DNA of 64,000 nt. Source: Typhlomys cinereus (Eukaryota; Chordata; Mammalia; Rodentia; Platacanthomyidae). The notes beneath the pieces were generated by a model, which worked only from the letters and a program-made list of their open reading frames with translations, searched no databases and was not told the DNA's origin. The DNA is taken from assembly GCA_023101885.1 (NCBI GenBank), contig JALPQD010000006.1, positions 10,249,085 to 10,313,084 of the forward strand, read 5' to 3'. The translations under genes were made by a program, and so were the position numbers. Of this stretch, positions 11,399 through 23,735 are shown in pieces; within the stretch, counting starts at the first letter, position 1, and every line of letters starts with the position of its first letter.

Positions 11399-11622
11399 GG
11401 GGCTGGAGAGGTGGCTCAGGGGTTAAGCCTCTCTGCCTTGCAGGCGGAAGGTCCCGACTTCGTATCTTAGACCCCACATATAGACTCCAGGCAGAAGCGG
11501 GGGCGGCCTGCGTTTCTGGTCCTGGTAGGGCGGAGTCTGTGAATCCTGGGGCAGAGTAAACAAGGAGGAGGTGGAGGCGGTCCATGGTGGTTCCTGAATA
11601 AAATTGAATAAAAAATAAATAA
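11399..11622 (+). mobile_element. young (CA)n-family SINE lacking the CA tract
   Basis: Full head 'ggggctggagaggtggctca' and the same GC-rich body as the copy at 2760. After 'ggtggttcctgaa' it jumps directly to 'taaaattgaataaa', so the (CA)n and about 20 nt before it are absent. The 15-bp TSDs 'aaaataaaggtttga' at 11384-11398 and 11623-11637 are perfect. Either a CA-less source gene or a deletion explains the structure. Confidence 0.9.
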
Positions 11623-11639
11623 AAAATAAAGGTTTGAAT

Positions 11640-12400
11640 ACAGGGAGAAATTTTCTTAAAAATGAGAACCGTTTTGCTCAGAGATTGAGTATATCATAAC
11701 AATTGCTAAATGAAATTAGAATCACAATAAAAGAGATTCTGAGGAGGAGGAAGGTCATACTCAAGACCTAGAAGCAGAGCACAATACGCATTATGCTCAT
11801 TACAACGCTATAATTTTTGCTGAAGCATTTTGCCCTATTCAAATCATTTTATTGCTGTTTATGACAATATTTGCCTCCCTTATGAATTAATTTTCAGACA
11901 GCCTTGTCCCGTGGTTGCATTTGAAAGATATTTTAATGTAAGATTATATCAGAATTAGACACGAGACCATCCTGGCTGCATCACAGCTAGAAAGTTTTGT
12001 TCATATGAAATTCAAAATCCCCCACACGTGACTGTGTTCACTGACGGCCAGCCCAGGGGAAATTCAGTCCGTGGGCGTGACACTTCACTATCTCTAGCTA
12101 ACATGCAGGTGTTCTTGTACTTTCAGAAAATTATACTGCCACACACGTGTAAAATGCTAATAATATAGAAGGAGTTGGAGACTGTTCATTCATTCCACTA
12201 ACTGTTGAACACAGAATATGCACAGGAGTTAAGATTTATAGTTTGTAAGTGAGACAAATATATGCAAAGAAAAAAACCCAAAAAGGTGACTAAGTATATT
12301 TTGTGTTCTTTTCCAGACCTGGCATGTAGTTCATGAGTGTTTGTTATGTCTAGGTAGTTTCTCGATGTTTATTATGTCTAGTTACAATTTTGGATGTTTA
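11640..12400. other. unique-looking sequence
   Basis: No recognised repeat or coding pattern. A short segment with CpGs (around 12000-12085, 'cacacgtgactg', 'ctgacggcc', 'gtccgtgggcgtgac') stands out slightly from the AT-rich background. Confidence 0.5.
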
Positions 12401-12404
12401 TACA

Positions 12405-12520
12405 GATTGCCATTTGATCTTCAAAACCTATACCTTTGGTATCATTATGTTTTCCATTTGTCAGATGAGGAAATCTCAGCAATGAGATAAACTTGCTAAA
12501 TATCTCAAAGCAAAGAATTT
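12405..12520 (+). mobile_element. MIR SINE fragment
   Basis: 'ccatttgtcagatgaggaaa' followed by 'tctcagcaatgagataaactt' and 'tatctcaaagc' matches the MIR core 'ccattttacagatgaggaaactgaggc'. Ancient and diverged. Confidence 0.75.
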
Positions 12521-14105
12521 CAAAGGTAAAAAAAACTTGAATTAATGTGCCAAGCACTACTTATTTAACTTCTCCATTATCAACTTCCAAACTGACTTTT
12601 TTATTATCTCATAGAGCAGGAGTTTGTGGTTGAACTGAAAATTATCATCTGAATTGTGATACGCTTAAAATATAAAATACACATTAGATCCTTAATGTTT
12701 GATTTAAAAGAATGTAAAATATTGCATTAATAAATTTAAATATTATTAGCATTTTGATGTTTTATATTTATATAAGATGGGTTTAGGAAAGATCATTGTT
12801 TAAAACAAGTTTACCTTTTTAACATAGTAATAAAAGTTTTAAATTATAAATGTGGCTTTCATTCTAGTTCTGATAGAACCGTTCTAACCTTTTCCTGCCA
12901 ACATAGATACTGCATAAAATACTTATTAACTAACTGCTTAGGAACCGGATTGAAAACACAAGACAGACTGAAGATTTTCTTTTTTATTAAACAGATAAAG
13001 AAACCACTGAAACTTCTCAGTGGAGGAAGTGATATACACAAAATCTTAGAATAGTATTTCAGAAGACAAATGGAAGGTAAATTGGAGTATTAAACTGGAG
13101 CCTGAATACACACCCTTCTTCCACAAATTATTCCAAAACAGCTCAGCCCACTGGCATAACATTATGTAAATATTCCATGTTTCTCGTGAGAATGACAAAC
13201 ACTCTTACAAGTGAAAGACTTCCTTTTTGATTGGAATTCTAACTGCCCCCACCCAGCACCTAATCTCATCACCACTGCTTTTACAGAGAAAAAATCAATG
13301 TGATTAGTCTCTGTGTAGAGTCACATGGGAAAGAACTTCTGTTCTTACAGTACAAATCTGCCAAATACAGCTTCATGTGGTAATATTGAAAGATGCCCAG
13401 ATGAAACTACTATAGGTATGAAAAAGCCAACATACCTTATTTTTCACCTAGCAACCACGGTTTTCTTTTCATTGTGTGGCTTAAAGGGCAATGGCAGAAA
13501 CAAATTAACAGCCCTTCCCCCAACAAATCCTTTTCAGTGTCAGCTTTCTACAGTGCCTCCTTTAAGACTCAGGTCTCCTTCAGCAGGAAGTGATAGCAAT
13601 CTAACAAACTAGTAAAAGAATGTTATGGTCCAGCAATAGATGAATGCCAATCAAAAGACACAGGAGGAAGTAGATGAAGGGCTATCTTGACACTGTTACT
13701 CTCTGGATATCAGAACTGTCTCATCTTTCCCCCCCAAATTCATAATTTCTAAACTCGACCACATGAGCTCTAAAATAAAAACCAGTTTCTTAATGTATAT
13801 GGGGCACTGGTTCCCAGAGTTTCCTAAAGGTTTTGGTATAAAAATCACATAGTATTTACAAATAATCTATGTGCAACCTCCAGTCTGCATCAAAACATCT
13901 TTAGATTACTTTTAATATCTAGCATGGTGTAAATGATATGTTGACAGTTATTCTACTTTATTATTAAAAAGATAATAACTAGAATAAAAGTCTGCAGATG
14001 CTCTGTTCACACACACTTTTGTTTACTGAATGTGTTTTCTTTATGCTTGCAAAAAACACTGATGCAGAGGGTTGAGAGTAAAAGCTACCTTATGGAAAGT
14101 GGGTA
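12520..14105. other. unique-looking sequence
   Basis: AT-rich. A 95-codon frame at 13325-13612 has no recognisable domain and no splice or Kozak support. No gene called. Confidence 0.5.
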
Positions 14106-14109
14106 CCAT

Positions 14110-14440
14110 GTTTCAAATACTAACTATAGCTTGGATCTGAAATGAACCACAATAACCTATACATGTAAACACTGGTCACCAAGTTGGCATTATTGGGAGG
14201 TGAGGGAACCTTTAAATAATGGTGCCTAATGACAAGTCTTTAGACCACTGAAGACAAACTAAAGGAGACAGTGGGGCCCTGACTTCTTCTTCTCTGTTTT
14301 GCATCCTGGTGTGGCTTCACCCAGAAATAAAAGCACCGTGGTTCAATCAGTCACAGACTATAACTTCCAAGACTGTGAGCCAAAATAAAACATTTCTTTT
14401 TATAAGTTGATGATCTTGTATTGGGCTAATAGTGAAGGAA
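14110..14440 (+). mobile_element. MaLR-type LTR (MLT1/MT-like), partial
   Basis: The order 'ggcattattgggaggtgagg', 'gtggcttcacccag', 'actgtgagccaaaataaaac' and 'atttctttttataagttg' is the typical 3' half of MaLR LTRs, with a poly(A) signal in 'ccaaaataaaac'. It is non-coding and the 5' boundary is uncertain. Confidence 0.65.
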
Positions 14441-14474
14441 AGATTATAAAAATGCCACCTTACATATATTAATT

Positions 14475-14560
14475 TGATACTCACAGCATCCCTATTATTA
14501 CCCCCATTTTGGAGATCAAAGGCACAGAAAGCAGAATGGAGTAACGTGATCAAAATAACA
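14475..14560 (+). mobile_element. MIR SINE fragment
   Basis: 'ccctattattacccccatttt' followed by 'ggagatcaaaggcacagaaag' matches the MIR core. Confidence 0.75.
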
Positions 14561-15328
14561 AATTAAGACACATTAGTGATGTGATTGTTTTTTGAGACAG
14601 TAACAGGGTTGCTAATCTTCAGGTTCTTGTATTCCGGAGCCAAAGAGTGAATACATCGAGAGATACAAGTAGGGATTTTATTGAAAAAGAGAAAGAAGGG
14701 CAAAAACTCTTGGACATTTGGTCCAAGGGAGGTAAAGAGGAAGCTGTCCCCTTAAGGTGGGAGAGAACTAGAGCAGAGGAGATAGCTTAAAATCAGATAG
14801 AACCGAGAGCCACCAGAAGCACATGGCTAGGAGAGGACAGAGCGTCATGCTGCTACCACTACCATATGGCAGAAAGCAGAAGAATAGAGAGAGAGGTTTT
14901 TGGACACAATCTTTTACAGTCTGGCACTCACCATGCTCGTCCCAAAGCTACTATGGAAGTTATGTAAAGACTGGATGGTTGGATAGGGCATAGTTCTCAC
15001 AGAACTAGGACATTCTTACTGTGGAAGCTGTCCAACAGAAATTAAATATGCCATCAACATCACATATGAAGGCTCTGGTATTCAAGCATTTCAACTGATC
15101 TAGGGAAAAAGAATTTACTTGACAATGCCTGAACTCTGGGGAAGTGGACCAATTTGTTAGGGAGTTAGCTAGAACCATCTCCTGTTTCCCTGATAACGCT
15201 AGAATTTCAGTCTCCACCTTTAAGGTAAATCAGCTGGACAGGATTTTCACCTCCCAAGGAAATTTGTTCATCTGGAGGTATCCAAAAGAGATGAGAAGGG
15301 TCTTCCCTCTCTACTCTCAGAAAGCTAT

Positions 15329-15360
15329 TTCTCTCTCTCTCTCTTTCTCTCTCTCTCCCC
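15329..15360. repeat. (CT)n microsatellite
   Basis: CT units with one TTT interruption, ending in a C-run. Confidence 0.9.
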
Positions 15361-16439
15361 CCCACTACCTCTCAGCAAGACACAAGTAGGATAAAATTGA
15401 CAGGATACAATTATAAGCACTTGAACTTTGATCTTTCAAAGAGCAACAAAGAACAAAACACTCTTTTCTGTATCCTTGGCTAAACTTCCAAAACTTAGAT
15501 ATTTTGGACTACTACTTTTTCTCTAAAGACTCTAACTCCTAACTTATTTTCCATATGGTCACATGCCTCTTTTGGGGATTCCCAGCAGCTTGGATTCCCA
15601 GAGTCTCTGGTTCTGTTGTTTTCTGTCTTTAAAATAAACACAAATATTCTCTACTCTTATCTAGCTTAATAGTTCTTTATTTCATGGGGAAGTAAAAACT
15701 ATATTGTGATTTCCATTGAAAGAATTCTTAGGACACCCACAAAGTATAAGGCAGAAGATAGAGTTTACTGCAGAATAAAGACTAGCGCACTTTCAAGAGG
15801 TAGGAGTGGACAATGAATGGTAAAGAGGACTGATGCACTGATTTCATTTTAGGCATACTTATTAATGGTCTACTAAGCAGTTGGGAATGTAACGTGTCCT
15901 TCCAGGGACAGAGGTATGATTTACCTCACATTCTTTTGACCAATATTGAGAGTCACCCTTAGTTTTTCTAAGTGTCAATTGTAAACAAATGTTCCTTCTC
16001 CAATGTCCTCCCAGCTTGCTAATTAACCCACTAATTTAATTTAATTTTTAAGGTTTGAATGGTAACTTTGTTAGTCCTATTCCTTTTAAAGCAATCTATG
16101 GTATCAAGAGTTTATTGAATAGAAGAGAGAAAGATTACACCAAAATCTCCCTCCACTTATTCATTATCCACTTGTTTGGATTGCTTTGAAATCTTATCAT
16201 TAATCCTGTGGTTCAGATTCCCAGCTTGCTTATAGCATACCAAAATCTGAGCATTTCCTCCATTGTGGTGTCACTTAATTGATTTATAGTGAATTGATTG
16301 ATATTCATTTGTCTGTTCAATATTTGAGTTACTTAAGGGTGGAGTTCATTATATGAGTAACATTATTGTCATTAAGGTTTAAAGACCACTGAAAAGATTT
16401 AGTGGTTCTGTTTTCTTGAGCTGAAGGAAAAATAAGGAG

Positions 16440-16524
16440 AAAAAAAAAAAAGGAGAAAGAAGAGAGGGAGAGAAATTAGTGAGGTTATTCCAGTATGTAT
16501 CTTTTTTTTTTAAAAAAAAAAAAG
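16440..16524. repeat. A-rich tracts and T10A12 block
   Basis: An A11 run near 16441, a purine-rich stretch, then ten T followed directly by twelve A (16502-16523). Confidence 0.85.
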
Positions 16525-17310
16525 GTAAGTAAGAAACAACATGCAATTCACAATCAAGTCAAATAAGTTTAAAATGGTAAAAAATAAACAAAGTAATGAG
16601 ACAGTGAAACTATTTTGACTGTTAGCTAAAAGAAAAAAAAATCTCAGAAGTGACCTTGTCCCTAAAACCATGGCACATTTGCCTTTATTTCCTATGACAA
16701 GTTGAAGCTATTGGGGTAATGCAAGAAAATTGGACTGATGGAAGTAAATCTACCACTTATCAAGCCCAAAGTAGTTTAGAATGAGGACTTCTCATCATAT
16801 CATTTGTCCTAACCTCAGACTACACTTTGATGATAAGAGGGCTACCATCATTCTAAGTTTGATATTGCCATTTACCTCGAACAACTTACTAAGTTCTATA
16901 GCCCAGTTTTATTTCTACTTCTATCAAGAACAGTGATGTGGCTAGAAATGGTTGGTAGCTAAATCTCCTAGCAAGAACACATTTTTTTAAAGGCTGGTTG
17001 GGACTCAGAAAAAATACTCCAAAGCATTACTTTTGCTGAGCACTTTTAACTAAAAGATGTGAAAGGACTTTAGAATTAAAGTTTCCTCTGACCTACTTCT
17101 GCCCTTCTTTCTCTCCCTCTTGTTTCTCCCCAACGGCAAGCCACATAAACTGCAACTCTTCCCTAAAGCCATCTACAGAAACTGGAAATATTAGCATAAA
17201 CTTCCACAACATTCTTTGAAGGAAATGATCATAATTTAATCAGTCCTATAATCTGGAGAAATGAAAAATATATAAAGAGAAGTCAAGAATCTGAAACAAG
17301 CAAACCTAAC

Positions 17311-17352
<42 letters not shown>

Positions 17353-17353
17353 T

Positions 17354-17386
<33 letters not shown>

Positions 17387-17390
17387 GAGA
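17311..17390. repeat. (AG)n microsatellite
   Basis: About 80 bp of AG units with a few AAAG and GTGAG interruptions. It abuts the 3' end of a minus-strand B3-like SINE and probably grew from its purine/CA-rich tail. Confidence 0.95.
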
Positions 17391-17566
17391 AGCACATGCA
17401 TGCCATGACACAGAAGTAGTAGAAGTTGGAGATTAACTATCAGAAATTTGTCCTTTACTTTCAGAAGTTGGTTCTCTATTTCCACTATGTGGGCTTCTGG
17501 GGATTGATCTCAGGTTAGCAGGATTGCATTCAGGAGCTTTTGCTCACTGAACCATCTCACCAGCCC
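17391..17566 (-). mobile_element. B3-like (B2-superfamily) SINE
   Basis: The plus strand reads 'gcatgccatgacac', 'aagttggttctctatttcca', 'tatgtgggcttctggggatt' and 'ctgaaccatctcaccagccc', in the order of a reverse-complement rodent B3. This supports a rodent source with the B2 superfamily. Confidence 0.8.
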
Positions 17567-17849
17567 TAGGTGATACCACTTTTTGTCCAACCACATTTCT
17601 TCATGACTGTCCATGCTTCATCAAATTTAAGGACTTTTGGATCTTCATTTCTAAAGGTTCTCATAACAAATAAAATTTTGATCAAATAAACCCATTGACT
17701 CCTTTCTTTTTTATCTATCCTCAGTTACAAAAATGTTGGGAATATGCCATTCAAGATGAGTCAGGGAAAGTATTACATACTTTACCCCTACACTGAACCA
17801 ATTTTCTAGAAAAATATTCTGAGAGGTACTTTCATCACAGAATTCTTTT

Positions 17850-17935
17850 GGACTGAGAATATGTCCATAATAAAGTACTTACCTAGCATGTTCAAAATCA
17901 TAGGTGTAACCCCCAGTACTGAGAACAAAAGTCTT
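17850..17935 (+). mobile_element. ID-like (tRNA-Ala-type) SINE, diverged
   Basis: 'aaagtacttacctagcatgt' and 'ggtgtaacccccagtactga' follow the ID pattern 'agcgcttgcctagcatgt...ggttcaatccccagtac'. Considerably diverged. Confidence 0.55.
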
Positions 17936-18059
17936 TATCTTTCTAAAAATATAAGTATTTGACCTTCCTAAAATGAACAAAGGTATCAATATTTGACCCA
18001 AAATATTAAGTTTTAAAAGCTGAAACTAGAACTTGAATGGCTGCATGATGATAGAAACT

Positions 18060-18185
18060 GCACTTTCTGCATTTCAGCTTTCCATCTACACATGGGGATA
18101 ATAGTATCCAGCTTGAATGATTGTGAGGGTTAAATGATAGGATATTTGTGGAAATATATCATTCAAAAAGCACTGTAAATTTGTT
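18060..18185 (-). mobile_element. MIR SINE
   Basis: 'catctacacatggggataat' followed by 'gattgtgagggttaaatgat' and 'aaaaagcactgtaaat' is the reverse-complement MIR core. Confidence 0.8.
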
Positions 18186-18302
18186 TGATAAAACTAATCA
18201 GCAGAAAAATATAAGGAATGAACATAAAGGTAATAATCTAAAATTACTGAGTAAAGACTGAAGGGAGATGCCAAGGTAATTCTCTTGCAAATATGTAAGG
18301 TA

Positions 18303-18609
18303 TGTTAGTCATTTGCATTGCTGTGACAAAGTACCTGACAGTAACAACCTCAGAGGGCGCAACACGGTTTCAGAGATGTCCATCTGTCAAATCATGGAAG
18401 ACATGATAGAAAAGAGGAGTTTGCATCATGACAGCTAAAAAGCAGAGGAAGGGGAATACAGAAAGGAATAGCAAGACACACCCCCAAGGATATATACCCA
18501 ATAGCCTCTTTCCTCCAGCTAGTCTCAAGAACCACTCACGTCAGCACTACCATCTGGGAATGAAGCAATAGAGTCTACTGGGGTGATATTTCACATTCAA
18601 ACTATGACA
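18303..18609 (-). mobile_element. ERVL-type LTR
   Basis: The plus strand starts 'tgttagtcatttgcattgct' and closes with 'catctgggaatgaagcaata', 'gatatttcacattcaaacta', 'tgaca'. That is the reverse complement of a rodent class III LTR with TG...CA-type ends. No TSD is seen. No viral coding region is attached, so it is a solo LTR or fragment. Confidence 0.65.
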
Positions 18610-18879
18610 TACAAGAAGCAAAGACTGAATTGGGAAATTTCAACAAGGGCATAATATTATTATGCTTCATGAGTCAGAAATATGTTATATTTAAGAGTAT
18701 ATTTAGGAGCACTCTGGTCAATTTTTGAGAAAACCATTAGTTCCATAGAATGTCCATTCACTCAATCTAACTTTAAATTTCTCGAGAATCTAAGAAGTGC
18801 TGCTTCTAAACTTTTAGTAAACCAGTAGTATTTTAACTAATTGTCACAGAGAAGAAAACATCTAAGTTACAGTGTTGCC

Positions 18880-19270
18880 ATTTATCTTCATGGCTGCTGA
18901 TAAATCACCATCAAACAGCATAAGGGAACTATAGACTGGTTACAGCTTCCTGTCCAACTTCTAAGGAGAGTTTATACCAACCCCAGAGCTAAGGGAACTG
19001 GCCACACCATCTTCACATAGCAGCTGAGAGAAGTACAATCCTTACTTGCCAGACCAGCATATCTGGCCAAGTATACAGAAGGATGCCTTTCTCAAACATT
19101 TCACTCACCTGCCCAGGGACTAATCCCACCCACCATGGGCTATTTCCTCTCCATCCACTAAACAATCCTCTGCAGGTTTGCTTTGGGCCCAACTCCACCA
19201 TCAATTCTTTGCAAATGTGCCTAGAGCTCAATCCTTCAATTATCAAATTGACATCTGTGTATAATTATGA
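18880..19270 (-). mobile_element. ERVL-type LTR, diverged
   Basis: 'cacctgcccagggactaatc', 'ctatttcctctccatccact', 'cctctgcaggtttgctttgg' and 'atcaaattgacatctgtgta' align in order with the elements at 32085-32306 and 43705-44090. It matches the rodent LTR type whose reverse complement ends '...gtcaagttgacataaaactagccagtaca'. Open frames at 19013-19246 and 19083-19355 are chance reads of this repeat. Confidence 0.65.
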
Positions 19271-22200
19271 TATACAGCAATCCTACAAAAGTACAAAAGG
19301 GCAAATATGTTCATTGAGAGCTGTGGTCTCTGAACTCTGTCACTCTCTTCTCTAGCTGTCTGTTCATCAAATGTATGTTTTTGTGTAGGGACAAAGCATT
19401 ATAACACTCACTGTCTAATTAAGAATAAACCAAAGAATATTTTAATGCCCATACATAATGGCTGCTGTTTTCTTGTTGTGCTTTTTAAAAATAGTTCATT
19501 GGTATCTAAATTTCATAGTAAAATATTGATAAATCAATGAAAATTAAAGGACTAATGTAAAATAATATATATTCCAACTTTCATCAAATGAAATATTAAG
19601 TTCATGGCTGTTTATCATGCTAATCAGGTATTTGGAGAAGTCTTCCAAGGAATACAGATTTTTCATATTCTCTGTACTATGTTTGAAAAGAGCATGTGTA
19701 AAATTTAACTAGTACTTTAAAAGAAAATCACATTAATGAAGCCATAATTATTAAACTGAAAAAAACAAGCTAGAGCCATGTTATTGCAAAGTTAATAAAA
19801 ATATTTTCCTTCTGTACTTTCCAGAAGGACAAAAGTAGAACAAAATGTTCTGTTCATATAGTCATTGATAGAAACTCAAATTCTCACAGGGCAGTCATCT
19901 CTTAAACTTCTCCTCAAACTATATCTTTTCTTCTCTCTACAGGAACAAATTGCTGATATAGTCCATGCTGTTTACAAATATACTATCTCTGGGTCATCTT
20001 ACCAAAGTAAGATGAAGAAAATTTTATGAAGGCAACAATAACTTAAAGCCTTAAGTATTACTAAAGCCTAAACTAGCAATAGACTTGGTGACAATGTGAG
20101 CTTTAGGGAAAAGGGAGTTTATTTGGAAGCATACAGGCTTATCCCTTGAAGTCCAAAGTCAAAGTATGCAGCTGGAACTTTTAGAAACCTAAACCAAGAA
20201 TGGGAAAGTCAGCACAAGCCGAGCTGCTGCAATTTCCAACACTTTTGTTCTCTTGAGTAAGGTCTGACATGTCTTTCTTGCTACAAGTTGGTTCAGTTTT
20301 GAGTCTTATAAGCACCCACTTACAAATGGGTCACTTGACTACCATCACTGAGAATCTAACTAGAAGATATGTTTCAAGAATGTATCTCTTGATGTGATGA
20401 GTGTTGTTCATATGAATTACAACAAAGGCCATATCAACAGTCCACAGTATGGATATCCATTTCCTTCTCTACAAGGGGCTTAAATTTAGTCTTTGATACT
20501 CACAGGTATCACTCAACGTTGCTACCATAACACAAAAACAACCAGATCCCTGTTATTGTAAACTAGAACAACAACAACCTAAAAAGGGGAAGGAAATAGA
20601 CCAATAGGGAAGAGAGCTAAAAGTAGGAAGACAGTATATCAAAGTACCCTGTAGATAGCTGTTATTATGGGAATTCATAGTGGAAATCTTTGGATGAGTC
20701 AAGGGAACTGCACATATCAAAGATCCAGGAGGCCTGAGCCCCCATAGGAGTAGACAAACCAGAGTGAACCCAGGGATCCACAGAAGTATACAGGAAAAAG
20801 GGTGAGTGTGAGTGGAAGGAATGGTGAGGGGAAGGACAGAGGGGGAAGGGAGGGAAGCTTTGATGAATACTCAATATCCTTGTAAAAGAAGAAAAATAAA
20901 AAGCAACCACAGACACTATATAAATGAATAGGTATATTTGCATCTAAGCAATACTCATAAAATAAAATTGGTAGTGTGCAGAATTTATTTCTCAGACTGT
21001 AATTCACTAACACCAGATTCCACTGTGTTCAGGAACAGTTTTTAAAAATATAGGGTAATAAATTGGAGCAGGCAATTATCTCTAGCATACTCACGAAGCT
21101 TTGACATTAGTCAGAGTTCCATAATGTTTAGAGAAACCTGAAGCATGACTGAGAGTTCTGAAGATCAACATCAGGGTCAGCGAAGAGTCCTCGTGTTATC
21201 AACAGAATTACCACTTCAGGGACATGCTTGTATCTTCTTAGAAGGGACAGAAAGAGATCTCAAAAGGCAAGTAGCCAATTCTGTGAACTGAGTTGGAAAA
21301 GACAATCCACGCTAGTGTAAGAGAGGCAGATTTTCAGAAATACACACCCGACAAATTCACGTCTAACTAAAGCACTGTGGGGAATTGTATATTACAGAGC
21401 AAGTAGCAGATAAACTCACAAGGTAAGTTGGAAAATAGTGCAATAGGTGATTTTAAAGTTCCATTTGAATTAGAGAAAAAAAGGAGGCATAAATATTGCA
21501 AGAAGGAGCATTCTACAATGATATTGCATCCATTTTGCTAACCAGGTATTCAGTGGTTAAGAGAACCCAAAGTCAGATGTGATTCATATTAAGGGGGAAA
21601 CAAGTGTATTACTGAAACAGAGACCCTCAATAGCTAAATGCACATTTGCTTCAGGTTTTCCTTGTGTAGCTAACTACTGTGACCTATCGGTTCTACAAGA
21701 CTGGAAAAACTCTTGAACACTTTGTTGCAGCTCAGATGTGTTCGGGGAGGGCTAGCCCTGCAGCCAAAAAAAAGGACAAACAGACATGATTCCAGAGACA
21801 AGTCTTGGCCAACAGCTTTTCCTCTGCTCCTGTGATATCTTCATCGGGCTGGCTGTTTTGCAATTATCTATTTGGTTAGCCTGTTCTTCCTTCTCTACCA
21901 CATAGATCAGGCTAGAAAAAGGAGGAAAGAACCCCTGCAGGTGGACATTGCAGTTCTTTAAATAACCTTTGAGCACTTGATGTTTTAAAACTAAAAAATT
22001 AAAAGTACGACTCCTATTTGTTCTCTAATCCTTCAATCTATGTGGAATTTCTCTTAATCTCACTACTAGGTTGTCCTCTCCGGTGTCTGTACCATGAAAT
22101 CTCTCATTGCTTTTGTTCAGTTCTTTGCATGTGTATTGGTTTCTTTATTTAAGTTAACTGTACTACAGTATTACATTTTTCCCCTTTCTCATCCAGATTT

Positions 22201-22535
22201 TTAAACTTCCATCTCTACCAATATAGGAAACTGTACATCAGAAAGTATCATGTTGTTTTATGGAGGACTTTAGTTTCTGAAATTCAGCAGTCAATCAATA
22301 TGAAACTTTTTTTCTTTTATCTACTTAGGAGTTCCTGGGCTATAGTATTATGAGAGAGATAAATTATCCAGGATAAAACCCTAACAAAACCTTTACTCTG
22401 TTTCAGTATTCAAAGTCAGATTTCTTTTTAAGGGTTGGTGTTCCTCAGTGATTTGACGATCCGAGTGTGACACTCCTACAGGAACAGGGTGACAGTTTTA
22501 TGTGATAACAATGGGATGTGTTTTATTTATTTATT
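19271..22535. other. unique-looking sequence
   Basis: Mostly AT-rich. Overlapping minus-strand frames of 92 and 98 codons at 20665-21013 are read from a purine-rich patch and show no domain. No gene or repeat family recognised. Confidence 0.5.
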
Positions 22536-22539
22536 CATT

Positions 22540-22643
22540 TATTTTAAGGCAGAAAAGGAGATTTATTCAGTTTACAGTTCCAGAGGCGAGATACAGTCTT
22601 TCATGAAAGAAATGGCATGGTTGGCTAGCAGAAGCTTCAGAAG
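22540..22643 (-). mobile_element. ERVL-type LTR fragment
   Basis: 'aaggagatttattcagttta', 'cagttccagaggcgag' and 'gaaagaaatggcatggttgg' correspond to the part of the LTR at 46385-46460 ('ggagatttatttggcttaca'), the reverse complement of its poly(A)-signal region. It is cut off on the right by the L1 at 22647. Confidence 0.55.
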
Positions 22644-22646
22644 TTC

Positions 22647-23242
22647 TTTTTTTTTTTTTATTTCCACTCATACAAACTTAACAGGTATACCGGTCCTCCC
22701 TCCCTCCAACCCCCATCCCCTTGTGCTCCCCACCCCCCCTTCTCTCCCCATCCCCCAGTTACTCCCCCTCCCATCCCCGGATCATTCTTTAATGAGCATG
22801 CCAAACTCTCCTCTGGGTCCTCCTCTCCGATGAGGTGCAAGGACCCAGTGGCATTTCCCAGAACAGTTTCCTGTGTTCCCTTTAAGCATAGGAACACTAC
22901 TGTGGCTATCAATCCCTTGCCTCCAAGGATCCTAGTGCCTTTAGCAAACGCTAGACTTTGTGGGGTCAATAGTGTGTTAAACATTGTGCAGGGCATGCAA
23001 AGTCCAATTATGACTGCTTCGGCTCTAACTTGTGTGGAGAATCTTGCATATCGTTACTCCTCCCATCCTTGTGCTCTTACAATCTTACCGCCCCCTCTTC
23101 CGCAAATGTCCCTGAGTTTCAGGATGGGGAGAAATTAGGCGGGCCTAGTTCCAGGTGGTTGATACAGAGTCTCTGATGTTCTGAATTATGGTTCGTTGAT
23201 ATTTTTTTTCAGTTTTGCTGCTCCTGCAATGCCCTTCACTCC
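22647..23242 (-). mobile_element. L1 3'UTR fragment
   Basis: Poly(T) followed by 'atttccactcatacaaactt' and a C-rich polypyrimidine tract is the reverse complement of the L1 3' end at 3384-5792. It extends back to 'gcaatgcccttcactcc', so only about 600 bp of 3'UTR inserted. No matching TSD was found. Because the flanking LTR does not resume on the right, a target deletion may have accompanied the insertion. Open frames here are 3'UTR shadows. Confidence 0.9.
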
Positions 23243-23344
23243 AGGGATGTGTTTTAAATGCTTTACTAAATCTTTAGGCTGTTCTGTATGTTACTGCTTG
23301 TGATCCATTTCTGAGTCCTCAGAAAAGAAAAATTGATGTCCATA

Positions 23345-23735
23345 GCCCTGATACCTGTGAATACAGACTTACTTGGAAATGGAATGTTTTGAACCTGTTA
23401 GATGATTCCATTAGAATGGGCCCTAATCCAAAATGATAAGGGTAGGAAGAAGTTAGGCACAAGAATGAAGACTCATTCAAAGAGAACACTATATAGTAAC
23501 AGTAAACCAAGACTGCCAAACTGTAGCTACCAACATTATAACTACAGTGTCAGACAACTACCACCAGAACTTAGCAAGTCGGGATGTAGAGCCTTTGGAA
23601 AGAATATAGTGCTGTGGATGTCTTGACTTCAGACATCCACCCAACAGAACTGGCAAGAATTAAAATTCTGCTCTTTCATGTCACTTTGTGTGGCACCTTA
23701 TAATGGCAGTCTTAGAAAACTGAATGTCTAACTAG
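23345..23735 (+). mobile_element. MLT1-like MaLR LTR
   Basis: 'cttacttggaaatggaatg', 'atgggccctaatccaaaatg', 'gacttcagacatccacccaa' and 'ggcaccttataatggcagtc' follow the MLT1 order (tatttggaaatagg... gggccctaatccaa... cttggacttccagcc... tttgttatggcagcc). It is ancient and non-coding; overlapping open frames are chance. Confidence 0.7.

Larger units (their letters stand above)
14561..17300. other. unique-looking sequence with short simple repeats
   Basis: Contains a (CT)n at 15329-15360 and A-rich stretches at 16440-16525. Open frames of 70-81 codons near 15005-15389 overlap each other on both strands and show no motif. No gene recognised. Confidence 0.5.

Noticed and set aside
22489..22996. 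Frames of 112-114 codons on both strands
   Set aside because: They span an LTR fragment and L1 3'UTR and repeat peptides seen in the other L1 3'UTR copies.
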